64,000 nt of DNA. It comes from Gemmatimonadota bacterium (lineage in GTDB: Bacteria; Gemmatimonadota; Gemmatimonadetes; Gemmatimonadales; Gemmatimonadaceae). The stretch covers positions 1-64,000 of the forward strand of contig JAPLKU010000003.1 in the NCBI GenBank assembly GCA_026387935.1, in the 5' to 3' direction. The first letter of the stretch is position 1. Each line of letters starts with the position of its first letter. Below are positions 18,884 to 32,783 of this stretch, one piece after another. The notes beneath the pieces were generated by a model that saw only the letters and a program-made list of their open reading frames with translations, was not told where the DNA came from and made no database searches. A program made the position numbers and the translations under genes.

Positions 18884-18918
18884 CCCGGTGCGCCTCCATT
18901 GGCCCCGGGGTTTTTCGT
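18884..18918 (+). terminator. Intrinsic terminator, putative expression platform of the SAM-II riboswitch
   Basis: CCCGG-tgc-GCC-tccatt-GGC-c-CCGGG-g-TTTTTCGTTTT. Confidence 0.7.
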
Positions 18919-18994
18919 TTTCACCCGATTTCCCGTTTCCTTCCCGTTTCCTTCCCGTTTCCGCGCACCTCCCGCCGTACCGGCACCCGCTCTC

Positions 18995-19864
18995 TTGTCT
19001 TCTCCGTTTTCCGTCTCCTTCGAGTTTTTCCCTCCCAAGACCCCCGAGTCTGAGGAGGCGCTCTGGCGTGCCATCACCCGCCTCGCGCCCCTCGCGCCGA
19101 AGTTCGTCTCGGTCACCTACGGCGCAGGCGGAAGCACGCGGGCGCGCACGCACCGCACGGTCAAACGGTTGCTGGCGGAAACGAAACTCATTCCGGCCGC
19201 GCACCTCACCTGCGTAGGCGCCACGAAGGCCGAACTCGACCAGGTCGCCGATGAGTACTGGGCGACCGGCGTGCGGCAGGTTGTCGCCCTCCGCGGCGAT
19301 CCGCCGGCCGGCGCTACTTCATATGAAGCGACACCAGGCGGCTACGCCTATGCGTCGGACCTCGTCGCAGGACTCAAAGCGCGGCACGACTTCGAAGTCA
19401 GCGTCGCCACCTTTCCTGAAGGCCACCCGGACTCGCTCTCGCTCGACCGCGAACTCGACAACCTCAAACGGAAGATCGACGCCGGCGCGTCGAAGGCGAT
19501 TACGCAGTTCTTCTTCGACAACTGGACCTACCTCAAGTTCGTGGATCGCGCGCGGAAGGCCGGCATCACGATACCGATTCTCCCCGGCATCATGCCGGTC
19601 TCGAACTTTCACACGATGACGAAATTCGCCGCGATGGCCGGCGCCACCGTGCCGCGCAGCATGGCGCCGCTGTTCGAGGGCCTCGACGACGATCCCGAAA
19701 CGCGAAAGCTCGTCGCGGTGACCGTCGCGGCCGAACAGTGCCAGCAGCTCGCCGAGGCCGGCGTGACGGAGTTCCACTTCTACACGCTGAACCGCGCGGA
19801 TCTCACCTACGCGCTCTGTCATATCCTTGGGCTGCGCCCCGTCGCACCCGGCGCGCAGCAGTAA
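18995..19864 (+). CDS. metF: Methylenetetrahydrofolate reductase; start uncertain (TTG at 18995, or 18899)
   Basis: VSFEFFPPKTPESEE, VTYGAGGSTRART, LRGDPP, FFDN, PGIMP. Confidence 0.92.
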   Translation: MSSPFSVSFEFFPPKTPESEEALWRAITRLAPLAPKFVSVTYGAGGSTRARTHRTVKRLLAETKLIPAAHLTCVGATKAELDQVADEYWATGVRQVVALRGDPPAGATSYEATPGGYAYASDLVAGLKARHDFEVSVATFPEGHPDSLSLDRELDNLKRKIDAGASKAITQFFFDNWTYLKFVDRARKAGITIPILPGIMPVSNFHTMTKFAAMAGATVPRSMAPLFEGLDDDPETRKLVAVTVAAEQCQQLAEAGVTEFHFYTLNRADLTYALCHILGLRPVAPGAQQ

Positions 19865-19867
19865 GCC

Positions 19868-23614
<3,747 letters not shown>

Positions 23615-23622
23615 TTCATCGA

Positions 23623-24798
23623 ATGACTGCCGCCATCCAGCCGCTCCCGACGTCGAACCGCCGCGTGCTCGTCATTGACGACGAGCCAGCGGTGCTCAAG
23701 GTGATTGGCTTGGTGCTCCAGCGCCGCGGCTTTGCCGTGGACACGATGTCGAGCGCGAAGGCCGCGCTTGCGCAGCTGCCGCATCAGAAATACCACGCCA
23801 TTCTCTCTGACATCATCATGCCCGAGATGACGGGCGTGGAGTTCCTCCGAGAACTCCGCCGCCACGATCTCGACGTGCCGGTGATCCTCATGACGGCTGG
23901 CCCAACGCTCGACTCGGCAATTAGTGCCATCGAGTACGGCGCCCAGCAGTACCTGCTCAAGCCGGTTGAACCCGACGAACTCGTGAAGGCGGTAGGCCGC
24001 GCAGTCGCGCTAGGCGAGCTCGCCCGCGCCAAACGTGACGCCCTCTCCGGTGGGCCAAAGAAAACCGTCTCGCTCAACGAGCGCGCCGATCTTGAAGCAA
24101 TCCTCACGCGCGCCTTCGACACGATCCGCGTCGTCTTTCAGCCCGTCGTCTCCATCAAGAACAACACGCTCTTCGGCTACGAAGCGCTGATGCGCTGCGA
24201 GGAAACCCTGTTCAGCTCTTATGGCTCGCTGCTCGCGGCGGCCGATCGCGTCGCATGGCGGCCGCTGATGGCCCGCACGATCTACCAGCGCATTGCGCAG
24301 TCGTGCACGGAACTGCCGGACGGCGCGATGCTCTTCGTGAACGTCCATCCGTTTGACGCCCAGGAAGGCCTGCTCACCGGTGCTGAATCGCCGCTGGAGC
24401 CGCTCGCGCGCAGCATTGTGCTCGACATCAGTGACAAAGCGCCGCGCATGCAGATCGACTCGTTCGCCAACAGCCTCCCCGCCCTCCGCGGTGCGGGATT
24501 CCGGATCGCCGTGGACGACGTCGGCACCGGCTCATCCGGCATGACAGTCTTTTCGAAGCTGCAGCCCGACTACGTGAAGCTCGACGGCGCCTTTGTCGCC
24601 GGCATCGCCAGCGATGCGGCGGCATCGCGCATGGCGCGCGGCATGTACGCCTTTTGCCGCGAACTCGAGGTGCCAGTGATTGCTGAGGGCGTGGAGACCC
24701 GCGCCGAGCGCGACGCGCTCGCCTCGATGGGCGCCGACTTGGCGCAGGGAAATGTATTCGGCGCACCTGCTGCCGAGTTCGCCCCACCAACCTTCTGA
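23623..24798 (+). CDS. Response regulator receiver fused to EAL domain
   Basis: REC: VIDDEPAV, SDIIMPEMTG, LLKP; EAL: YEALMR, NVHP, VDDVGTG, VKLD, AEGVET. Confidence 0.92.
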   Translation: MTAAIQPLPTSNRRVLVIDDEPAVLKVIGLVLQRRGFAVDTMSSAKAALAQLPHQKYHAILSDIIMPEMTGVEFLRELRRHDLDVPVILMTAGPTLDSAISAIEYGAQQYLLKPVEPDELVKAVGRAVALGELARAKRDALSGGPKKTVSLNERADLEAILTRAFDTIRVVFQPVVSIKNNTLFGYEALMRCEETLFSSYGSLLAAADRVAWRPLMARTIYQRIAQSCTELPDGAMLFVNVHPFDAQEGLLTGAESPLEPLARSIVLDISDKAPRMQIDSFANSLPALRGAGFRIAVDDVGTGSSGMTVFSKLQPDYVKLDGAFVAGIASDAAASRMARGMYAFCRELEVPVIAEGVETRAERDALASMGADLAQGNVFGAPAAEFAPPTF

Positions 24799-24811
24799 CC
24801 GGGTGAGATCG

Positions 24812-25966
24812 ATGTCTGAAACCGTCCAGCCCCTGTCGGTGCTGACGGACGACGAACGCGCTTTTCAGGGCGCCGTCGCCGAGTTCGCGCAGGGCGAAGT
24901 CGCGCCGCGCGTGGCCGAGATGGAGAAAAATGCCAGGCTCGATCCCACCCTCATTCCGAAGTACTTCGAAATGGGGCTGATGGGCATTCAGGTGCCCGAA
25001 GCGTTCGGCGGCGCCGGCGGCTCTGTCATGATGGTGACCATCGCCGTCGAGGAGCTGAGCAAGGTGGACGCTTCGGCCGCGATCATGGTGGACGTGCAGA
25101 ACACGCTCGTCGCGTATCCGATGCTCTCGGCGGCGAACGATGAGCAGAAGAAGCGCTACCTCCCCGCGCTCTGCGAATCACAGATCGGCGCCTACGCACT
25201 GTCAGAAGCGACAAGCGGATCGGATGCGTTCGCGCTCGCCACTCGTGCGGACAAGAAGGGCGACAACTGGATTCTCACCGGTCGGAAGCTCTGGATCACG
25301 AACGGCGCCGAGGCCGACGTATTCATCGTGTTCGCCAACACCGATCCGTCGAAAGGCTACAAGGGAATCACGGCTTTCATCGTCGAACGCTCGTTCAGCG
25401 GCTTCAGCGTGGGCAAGAAGGAAGACAAGCTTGGCATCCGTGCTTCGAGCACGACGGAACTGATTCTCGACGGCGTCGTGGTGCCGGCAACAAACGTGCT
25501 TGGTCCGGTGGGGCAAGGCTACAAGATTGCAATCGAAACGCTGAACGAAGGACGCATCGGCATTGGCGCGCAGATGATCGGCATCGCGCAGGGCGCACTC
25601 ACTGCCGCGACGGCCTATGTGAAGGAGCGACACCAGTTCGGCAAATGCATCGCCGACAATCAGGCGGTCCAGTTCCAGCTTGCGCAGGCGGCCACGGAAC
25701 TCGCCGCGGCGCGGTTGATGGTGTACGACGCGGCGCGCCTCAAGGACGCTGGCCGCGATATCGCTCAGGCCGGCGCGATGGCCAAGCTCTTCGCATCACA
25801 GGTCTCTGAGCGTGTGACATCACTCTGCGTGGAACTTTTCGGTGGCTACGGCTACACGAAGGACTATCCGGCCGAGAAGTTCTACCGCGACGCGAAAATT
25901 GGCACGATCTACGAAGGCACGAGCAACATGCAGCTGCAGACCATTGCCAAGGGACTTCTCAAATAA
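24812..25966 (+). CDS. Acyl-CoA dehydrogenase
   Basis: ALSEATSGSDAFALAT, ITNGAEADVFIVFA, GGYGYTKDYPAEKFYRDAKIGTIYEGTSNMQL. Confidence 0.95.
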   Translation: MSETVQPLSVLTDDERAFQGAVAEFAQGEVAPRVAEMEKNARLDPTLIPKYFEMGLMGIQVPEAFGGAGGSVMMVTIAVEELSKVDASAAIMVDVQNTLVAYPMLSAANDEQKKRYLPALCESQIGAYALSEATSGSDAFALATRADKKGDNWILTGRKLWITNGAEADVFIVFANTDPSKGYKGITAFIVERSFSGFSVGKKEDKLGIRASSTTELILDGVVVPATNVLGPVGQGYKIAIETLNEGRIGIGAQMIGIAQGALTAATAYVKERHQFGKCIADNQAVQFQLAQAATELAAARLMVYDAARLKDAGRDIAQAGAMAKLFASQVSERVTSLCVELFGGYGYTKDYPAEKFYRDAKIGTIYEGTSNMQLQTIAKGLLK

Positions 25967-26928
25967 TGCGCCGCATTTCCCTGCTCGCCCCGCTCGCCTT
26001 CGTCGCGGCAGCATGCGACCGTGAACCGCCGCCACTTCCGCCGGTCACGGCGGCGGTGCACCGCGACTCGGTCGTCGCGTGGCAGGCCTCGCGGCAGAAG
26101 GCTGTTTACGGACCCAGCGGCTGGGCGACGGTCCTCGGGCTCTGGTGGCTCGAGCCGGGGGAGATCACGATTGGGTCGGACTCATCGAACCAGGTCATCC
26201 TGCCGCGCGACCACGCCCCGCCGCGGGTTGGCACAGTGTTCATCGCCAAGGACTCCACCTGGTTCGTGGCGGCAAAGGGGGTGAAGGCTACCATTGATTC
26301 GGTGCCAGTCACGACGGCGCGGTTGCACAGCGATCTCACACCGAAGACCACGATCGTGCGCGCCGGCTCCATCATGATCTACTATCTGGTGCGTGAAGAT
26401 CGCGGCGTCTGGAAGCACGCGCTCCGCATCAAGGACACCGCGAGCGTCGCTCGCGCCGAGGGGGTGCCGTTCCGCTATTTCCCCACCGACATCAAGTGGC
26501 GCATTCAGGCGAAGTTCGTGCAATCACCGAAGCCGGACTCGCTCAACATCATCAGCGTGCTCGGCACCGAAACACGGATGTCGCACGAAGGCGATGTGCA
26601 CTTCGCGATCGACGGAACGAAGTACTCACTGGCAGTCATTCGCGAGCCGGAAGACCACGGCAAGAACCTCTTCCTCATGTTCACCGACTCGACCAGCCGG
26701 AAAGAGTCGTATCCGGCGACGCGCTACCTCTGGGTGGCGCCGGCCGACTCACTCGGCCGCACGATTCTTGATTTCAATCAGGCGTTCAATCCGCCCTGCG
26801 CGTTCACGAAGTTTGCCACCTGCCCCTTCCCACCGAAGGGCAATCATATCCCGATACGGGTCGAGGGTGGCGAGTGGAACCCGCACTACGGCGAGCCACA
26901 CGCGGCGGAGAAGCCGAAGGACACGTAG
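25966..26928 (+). CDS. DUF1684-family lipoprotein
   Basis: Lipobox FVAAACD; ASRQKAVYGPSGWATVLGLWWLEPGEITIGSD. Confidence 0.82.
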   Translation: MRRISLLAPLAFVAAACDREPPPLPPVTAAVHRDSVVAWQASRQKAVYGPSGWATVLGLWWLEPGEITIGSDSSNQVILPRDHAPPRVGTVFIAKDSTWFVAAKGVKATIDSVPVTTARLHSDLTPKTTIVRAGSIMIYYLVREDRGVWKHALRIKDTASVARAEGVPFRYFPTDIKWRIQAKFVQSPKPDSLNIISVLGTETRMSHEGDVHFAIDGTKYSLAVIREPEDHGKNLFLMFTDSTSRKESYPATRYLWVAPADSLGRTILDFNQAFNPPCAFTKFATCPFPPKGNHIPIRVEGGEWNPHYGEPHAAEKPKDT

Positions 26929-26976
26929 CGGCGGCGCCGACAGCTGCGCGCGCCAACGCGCGCCAACGCGCGCGGA

Positions 26977-28086
26977 CTATAACAGTCCGGGCGGCGTCCT
27001 TCCATGAAGGAACGGTAACGTAGGCCGCGCGATGCCATAGCCCTGCGCGTAGGTCGCGCCGTTGTCGCGGACCCACGCAAGTTCGTCATCCGTTTCCACA
27101 CCCTCTGCAATGCTTTCGATGCCGAGCGCGTGCGCGATCTCGAGCGTCTTCGTCGTGATCAGAGCCTTGTACGAGTCCGTGGTAACGCCGTGGATCAACT
27201 CCATGTCGAGCTTGATGAAGTCCGGACGCAGCTGGTGCAGCAGGTTCAGGCCTGAATACCCGGCGCCCACGTCGTCGAGCGCAACACGAAAGCCGGCGTC
27301 GCGATGCGTGCCGAGCAACCGTTGCAACGCGCTGAGGTCGTGCGCCTGGTCTGATTCGATAATCTCGAAGACGATGCGCTCATGCGGAATCCCCGCCTCG
27401 TCAATGAAGGCAATCGTTTCGCCCAGGCTCGACATCGGATCTTCGACGGCACTCGGCGTCACGTTGATAAACAGGTTTTCCGAAATGCCGTCAATAACCA
27501 TCCGGTTCACCGCCGCCTTGCGGGCCGCGATCTCCAGGCGGTTGAGCATCCCGCAACCGCGCGCCGCATCGAAAAGGTAAATCGGATGGATGACGGACTC
27601 GTCCCGCGCGATACCGCGCAGCAGCGCCTCGCGCGCGAACACACGGGTGGGCGCGTCGCAGTGCACAATTTTCTGTAGGACGCTGGTGTAACGCTCTTCA
27701 TCGAGCAGTTCGTGCAGCCAGTTCGACTCGGCGACCTGTGCGAACTGTGCGTAGCTCTTCACCTTCGGGAAGTCCGCGGTGGTGAGATCACCGGAATCAG
27801 CCTTGTAGAGTACGCGCACTGATTCCGACTCGGCGTGCGTCAACCCGCGCCGCAGCGGCATGACCATCGCGCGCATCGTGGGCCAGTCCATCCGGGCAAC
27901 GATGCAGTCGCCATCCTCGACCTCATATTGCGTGCCGAACCGCTCCAGCACCCCGCGCGTTTTTTCGCGCGCCGGTGCCGACGGACACCAGAGGTACAGC
28001 GTCCCCTCAGGCGTGAGCGACTGTCCGGAAGAGTCGCGGTGCGTCGCCGCCTGGCGGGACTGGTGCGTGAGTGGGTTCATCGACAT
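26977..28086 (-). CDS. EAL-domain cyclic-di-GMP phosphodiesterase
   Basis: REALLRG, FINVTP, FEIIES, LDDVGAGYSG, IKLD, AEGVET. Confidence 0.9.
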   Translation of the reverse strand: MSMNPLTHQSRQAATHRDSSGQSLTPEGTLYLWCPSAPAREKTRGVLERFGTQYEVEDGDCIVARMDWPTMRAMVMPLRRGLTHAESESVRVLYKADSGDLTTADFPKVKSYAQFAQVAESNWLHELLDEERYTSVLQKIVHCDAPTRVFAREALLRGIARDESVIHPIYLFDAARGCGMLNRLEIAARKAAVNRMVIDGISENLFINVTPSAVEDPMSSLGETIAFIDEAGIPHERIVFEIIESDQAHDLSALQRLLGTHRDAGFRVALDDVGAGYSGLNLLHQLRPDFIKLDMELIHGVTTDSYKALITTKTLEIAHALGIESIAEGVETDDELAWVRDNGATYAQGYGIARPTLPFLHGRTPPGLL

Positions 28087-28174
28087 GTCCGTACGAGGAC
28101 GATCAACGTGCGAGTTCGCACCGGCAAGTGCAGTGACTCTTGACACGAGAACGCAAGCAAATTGTGGACAAACA

Positions 28175-28208
28175 GAGAGCGGGCACCCGACTTCGGGTGC
28201 CCGCTCTC
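28175..28208. terminator. Strong hairpin between divergently placed EAL and M14 genes
   Basis: GAGAGCGGGCACCCG-ACTT-CGGGTGCCCGCTCTC, perfect 15-bp stem. Confidence 0.6.
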
Positions 28209-28239
28209 ACACACTGTCCATCAACTGCTCACCAACTCG

Positions 28240-31113
28240 CTACGGAACGATATTCGGCCGGCCGTCGCCAACAATGGAATTGAACAGCAACTTGAACGTC
28301 GCCGCCGGCTGCGCACGGAAGGTGATTTCGGGTCCGAACATGAAGACCGTGCCCTGTCCGTACTTGCCTTCGGCCATCGCCACGCCGCCGTCGAGATAGT
28401 TCTGGCCCCAGGCCCAACCGCTCTTCAGCGGCGCGGGGTTGTCGAACCACGCGATTGCCTTCACACCCTTGAGCGCCGCGTCCGGACCAAGACGCAACAC
28501 CGGGCTGTTGTCATAGAACACAGGGCCACGCGCATCCTGGCCCTTTGCGGCCAGTGAGGTCGTGTCGTACGCAACTTCGAGAATCGAGCCCGGCACGTAG
28601 AACTTCTCGCCCGCCAGCGGCGTCGTGCCTGTGCCCGTCGGCGTGCGTTCTACGAGATGGCTCGTCACCGGAAAGCCAAACTGCTGCGCCGCGTTGATCG
28701 ACGACGGTCCGATCGCGACCAGACGGCCACCCTGTGAAACGAACTCCTTGAGCTTCGTGATAGTTGCCGGCGACACGTTGCCGACCATCGCCGCAAACTC
28801 GCTCGGCGTTTCCGCCGCGCCGCCGCGTCCACCACCGCCGCCACCACCACCGCCGCGGCCGCCGCGACCACCACCCGCGCCGGCGACTGCCGGAATGGAG
28901 TTCTCAGGGAAGATCAGCACGTCGAACTTCGCGCGGAGGTTTCCCGCGTCGAGTTCAGGCGGATACACAACCTTGAACGGCATTTCGTACTGCTCGAAGA
29001 GCCAGCGCATGTGGCCGCTCGGCATCGATCCGCCGAAACGATCCCACAGGCCGATACGAACGGCCGGCACCTTCGACGACGTGGTCGACAGGTCGCTCGC
29101 CAGGGCAAACGTCACGCCGAGGTCAGCGGCTGACTTCTGCACCACCGGCGTGCTCTTCGCATTCGCCGGGATATAGAACGAACCGGCCGAGTACGACACG
29201 CCACCGATCGTCGTCGGACGGTCGAGTCGATAGACATCCGCACCGGCGGCCCAGAGCCGACTGACCGCATGGAACGCATCGTTCACCTTGGCCGAGACCA
29301 CCCAGCCGGCGCCCGTCGTCGCGACCGTCGTCGGGTCAGGCTTGATGCGATCGGTGAGTGGATCGATGCGCTTGAGCGGCCAGGCATCCGCACCACCATC
29401 GAGGAAGCGGTCGAACTTCACGCCCATCTGGATGGCCAGCGTGTACCCGGCATTGTCGTACGGCCGTGTGGGCGGCGCGCCGGGATATGCGAAGTCATTC
29501 GGGTGATCCTGCGGCTCGAACATGTCGAGCGCGTGGGCGCGGAAGGCCTGGTTGCTCTTCACGACGTACGAGCCAACCGGGTACTGCTTGCCGCCGGCCG
29601 AGAAGGCCGCCGTGGCGCGATGAATGATGATGCCAGCCTTCTGCAGCGAGACGAGGAACTTCTCGGCGGTCAGGAAGTCAGGCTGGTTGCTCGGCAGGAT
29701 GAACGCCCGCGGCACGCGGTTCGCCGGATTGCGGAAGTTCTCCGTGAACTGCTCCTTGGTGCCCCCACCGCCGCGACCACCGAAATCGGCGGCTGCAAAC
29801 GCATCGAGCGGCGCCGCACCACGGCCGCCGCGGCCAGCGCCCGCCGGATTCATCTTGGCCTGTGCATCGGCCAGGACCTTGGGCGTCACAATCCAGTCGT
29901 CCTTCGAGCCGCGCTCAATCATGTCGCGACCCATGCGATAGAAGTTCCAGAGGTACGCATCGCGGTTGCGCGACGCGAGATCCAGAATCGCCTTGTTTGC
30001 TGTGACTGAGTAGTCGATCGACTGACGGAAGTGCCAGGTCTGGAACGGCTCGACCGGGTACGTGTAATCGGCGAAGCGCAGCTGGCGTTCCGCGACGAAC
30101 GGAATCGTCATCGGCGTGGGACTGCCGATCGTCTCCGTGAGAATGCCGATCATGTTATGGAAATAGGCCATCGTCCGGAGGCCGCCGTTCCACCATGTGG
30201 AATACGACGACATCGAGCGTGATACGACGCCCGGCTTATGCTCGAGTTCGGCACGCGCGTGAATCGCCGCACCGACGATGTCGATACCGGTGATGATCGA
30301 TTCGTGGAAGTAGTAGTTGGCCGGATCGCGGAACGGCGGCGAGAACATCACGGCGCCGGCCGGACCGGTCTGGTGATGGTTGTACATGATCTGCGGATAC
30401 CAGGTCAGGTACATCCACTTGTTCATGTTCGTGCTTTCATTCTGGTTCGCGATGTAAAAGTCGCGATTATTGTCATGGCCGACGTACTTCTGGTAGAGCG
30501 TCGGTGTGTTGAGGTTCTTCTTCGCGTTGTCCGGTTCCTTGTTGTACCAGTCGGCTTCGAGCTCCATGCCATCCGGATTCGCGTGGACGAACACGATGAT
30601 CACGTCCTTGAGGATGCGGTTCGTTTCCTCATCCGTCCCGGCGATCATCTGGAAGCTCGTCTCGATCAGCTGGTTGGCGCCGAGCACTTCGCTTGCATGC
30701 AGGCCGCCGTCAATCCACACCACTGCTTTGCCGTCCTTGGCGAACTGCTTCGCGGTGGCCTCATCGATCTCGGCGTACGCGAGCTTCTTCACCATGTCGC
30801 GGTACTTGGCCAGCTGCTTCATGTTTTCAGGGCTCGACACAATCATCGAAAGCTGTGGACGCCCTTCGGCCGTGAGGCCGATGGTGTCGAGCTTCGCCCG
30901 CGGCGATTCCTTGGCGATCTTCTGCCAGTAGCCGGTGAACTGGGTGTAGTTCGGGAGCCAGTAATCGTCGCCGATGTTGTGGCCGAAGAACTCCTTGGGG
31001 GTCGTGATCTTCTGCGCGGCCGCTTCCGTGGTCGAAAGTCCGACCACCAAGAACGCGACCATACCGAACGTCAGGAACGCCTGGATCCGGCGGAGGAGTG
31101 CTACTCGCTGCAT
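28240..31113 (-). CDS. M14-family zinc carboxypeptidase-like peptidase, secreted, Gly/Arg-rich insertions
   Basis: Signal peptide; WIDGGLHASEVLG zinc-site motif; HANPDGMELEADW; RGGRGGGGGGGGGRGG. Confidence 0.88.
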   Translation of the reverse strand: MQRVALLRRIQAFLTFGMVAFLVVGLSTTEAAAQKITTPKEFFGHNIGDDYWLPNYTQFTGYWQKIAKESPRAKLDTIGLTAEGRPQLSMIVSSPENMKQLAKYRDMVKKLAYAEIDEATAKQFAKDGKAVVWIDGGLHASEVLGANQLIETSFQMIAGTDEETNRILKDVIIVFVHANPDGMELEADWYNKEPDNAKKNLNTPTLYQKYVGHDNNRDFYIANQNESTNMNKWMYLTWYPQIMYNHHQTGPAGAVMFSPPFRDPANYYFHESIITGIDIVGAAIHARAELEHKPGVVSRSMSSYSTWWNGGLRTMAYFHNMIGILTETIGSPTPMTIPFVAERQLRFADYTYPVEPFQTWHFRQSIDYSVTANKAILDLASRNRDAYLWNFYRMGRDMIERGSKDDWIVTPKVLADAQAKMNPAGAGRGGRGAAPLDAFAAADFGGRGGGGTKEQFTENFRNPANRVPRAFILPSNQPDFLTAEKFLVSLQKAGIIIHRATAAFSAGGKQYPVGSYVVKSNQAFRAHALDMFEPQDHPNDFAYPGAPPTRPYDNAGYTLAIQMGVKFDRFLDGGADAWPLKRIDPLTDRIKPDPTTVATTGAGWVVSAKVNDAFHAVSRLWAAGADVYRLDRPTTIGGVSYSAGSFYIPANAKSTPVVQKSAADLGVTFALASDLSTTSSKVPAVRIGLWDRFGGSMPSGHMRWLFEQYEMPFKVVYPPELDAGNLRAKFDVLIFPENSIPAVAGAGGGRGGRGGGGGGGGGRGGAAETPSEFAAMVGNVSPATITKLKEFVSQGGRLVAIGPSSINAAQQFGFPVTSHLVERTPTGTGTTPLAGEKFYVPGSILEVAYDTTSLAAKGQDARGPVFYDNSPVLRLGPDAALKGVKAIAWFDNPAPLKSGWAWGQNYLDGGVAMAEGKYGQGTVFMFGPEITFRAQPAATFKLLFNSIVGDGRPNIVP

Positions 31114-31250
31114 GATGGGGTGACTCCGATGGTGTTGTAGGCCGTGGCCGCAGGTGCCCCAGATGGTGGCACGAGAGCCCGGCGACTTACATTAGAATCT
31201 ACGGCGCCCAAGCGCCCTCCGCTGACCGTCCCAACCGATTCGAGGTACCC

Positions 31251-32783
31251 GTGAAACGGGATCGCCCCCTCCCCCGCACCGGCGTGCTCGTTCGTACCGC
31301 GCTGCTCGCCGTCGTCGTGGCCAGTGCTGTCGCTGCGCCGCTGAGCGCACCGCTTGGCGCGCAGATCTCACAAGCGGAATACGCCGCTCGCCGGACCGCG
31401 TTCACCTCACGCGTCAACGCCGACGGGGTGTACCTCGTGCTGGGCGGCGCCGAGCCGAAAGAGAACTACGAAAACTTCTGGCAGGCGCAGAACTTCCGAT
31501 ACCTGACGAGTTTTCTCGAGCCAGGCGCCGCGCTCGTCGTCGTGCGCAAGAATGGCCAGGATCATCCGACGCTCTTCGTCGAACCCAAGGATCCGGCGCA
31601 GGAAGTCTGGACTGGTGAACGGCTCGGTGTGCTGGGTGTGAAGACGCTCGGCATGGAGGGACGCGATGCCGCGTCGCTGCGCACTGTACTCGACTCGTTG
31701 CTCGCCGGCGGGATGACGCTCCACGTGGTCGGTGATTTCTCGCCCGGCGCTGGAGCCGATGTTCCGGGTGCCGCGGTACCGCGAACCGTTGACGACCAGC
31801 TTCTCGACGGCATCAAGGCGCGACACCGCGACATGAAAGTGGTGGACGCAACGCATGACGTGATGGTGCTGCGCGGCAAGAAGTCACCCGCTGAACTCGC
31901 ACTGATCCGCTCGGCAGCCAAGGTCAGCGCCGCGGCCCACAAGGAGGTGCTCGGCACGATCGCGCCGGGCATCAATGAGTTTGAAGTCCAGGCACTTGCT
32001 GAGTACACCTTCCGGCGAAATGGTGGCGACCGACCGTCGTACGGGTCCATCGTGGGCTCGGGACCGAACTCGACGACGTTGCATTACAATCGCGACGACC
32101 GCTTCATGAACAGCGGCGAAGTGGTCAACATGGACATGGCCACGTACTACGGCGGCTACTCCGCCGACGTGACGCGCACCGTTCCCGTGAACGGAAAGTT
32201 TTCCGCCGAGCAGCGCGCGGTGTATCAGATCGTGCTCGACGCGCAGGTGTCGGCGGAGCGGCAGATCAAGGTTGGACGCCCATTCAAGCAACTGAACGAC
32301 TCAGCGCTCTTCGTGCTGAAGACCGGCCTCGCGAAGCTCGGCCTCATCGAGTCGCCGGATGCGACGTATGAAGAGAATGGCCGGAAGGTGCCGCAGTACC
32401 GGCTCTATTACATGCATGGCCTCGGACATCCGATCGGGCTCGACGTGCACGATGTGGACGCGTACACGAGCGGCGGGTTAATCGAAGGGAGCGTCTTCAC
32501 GATCGAGCCCGGTGTCTACGTGCGCGCCAACACCGTCGAAATCATTCCGGATGTGCCGGCCAACGCAACCGCCCGCACGAAGCTCGCGCCGGCCGTGAAG
32601 AAGTACGCGAGCATCGGCGTGCGCATTGAGGACGACTACGTGGTCACCGCGTCGGGCTTCGACCGTATCAGTTCCGACGCACCACGTGAAATGGATGCCA
32701 TCGAAAAGGAGATGGCAAAACGCGCCGGAGTTTCTGCACGTGACGGCTCGACCATTGACGCCTACAAAAAAATCCGCCCATGA
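31251..32783 (+). CDS. Secreted Xaa-Pro aminopeptidase (M24)
   Basis: NMDMATYYGGYSADVTRTVPVNG, MHGLGHPIGLDVHD, FTIEPGVYV. Confidence 0.93.
   Translation: MKRDRPLPRTGVLVRTALLAVVVASAVAAPLSAPLGAQISQAEYAARRTAFTSRVNADGVYLVLGGAEPKENYENFWQAQNFRYLTSFLEPGAALVVVRKNGQDHPTLFVEPKDPAQEVWTGERLGVLGVKTLGMEGRDAASLRTVLDSLLAGGMTLHVVGDFSPGAGADVPGAAVPRTVDDQLLDGIKARHRDMKVVDATHDVMVLRGKKSPAELALIRSAAKVSAAAHKEVLGTIAPGINEFEVQALAEYTFRRNGGDRPSYGSIVGSGPNSTTLHYNRDDRFMNSGEVVNMDMATYYGGYSADVTRTVPVNGKFSAEQRAVYQIVLDAQVSAERQIKVGRPFKQLNDSALFVLKTGLAKLGLIESPDATYEENGRKVPQYRLYYMHGLGHPIGLDVHDVDAYTSGGLIEGSVFTIEPGVYVRANTVEIIPDVPANATARTKLAPAVKKYASIGVRIEDDYVVTASGFDRISSDAPREMDAIEKEMAKRAGVSARDGSTIDAYKKIRP

Noticed and set aside
18928-18963. 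CRISPR or iteron from TTCCCGTTTCC repeats
   Set aside because: Directly adjoining 11-bp copies with no spacers; simple tandem repeat.
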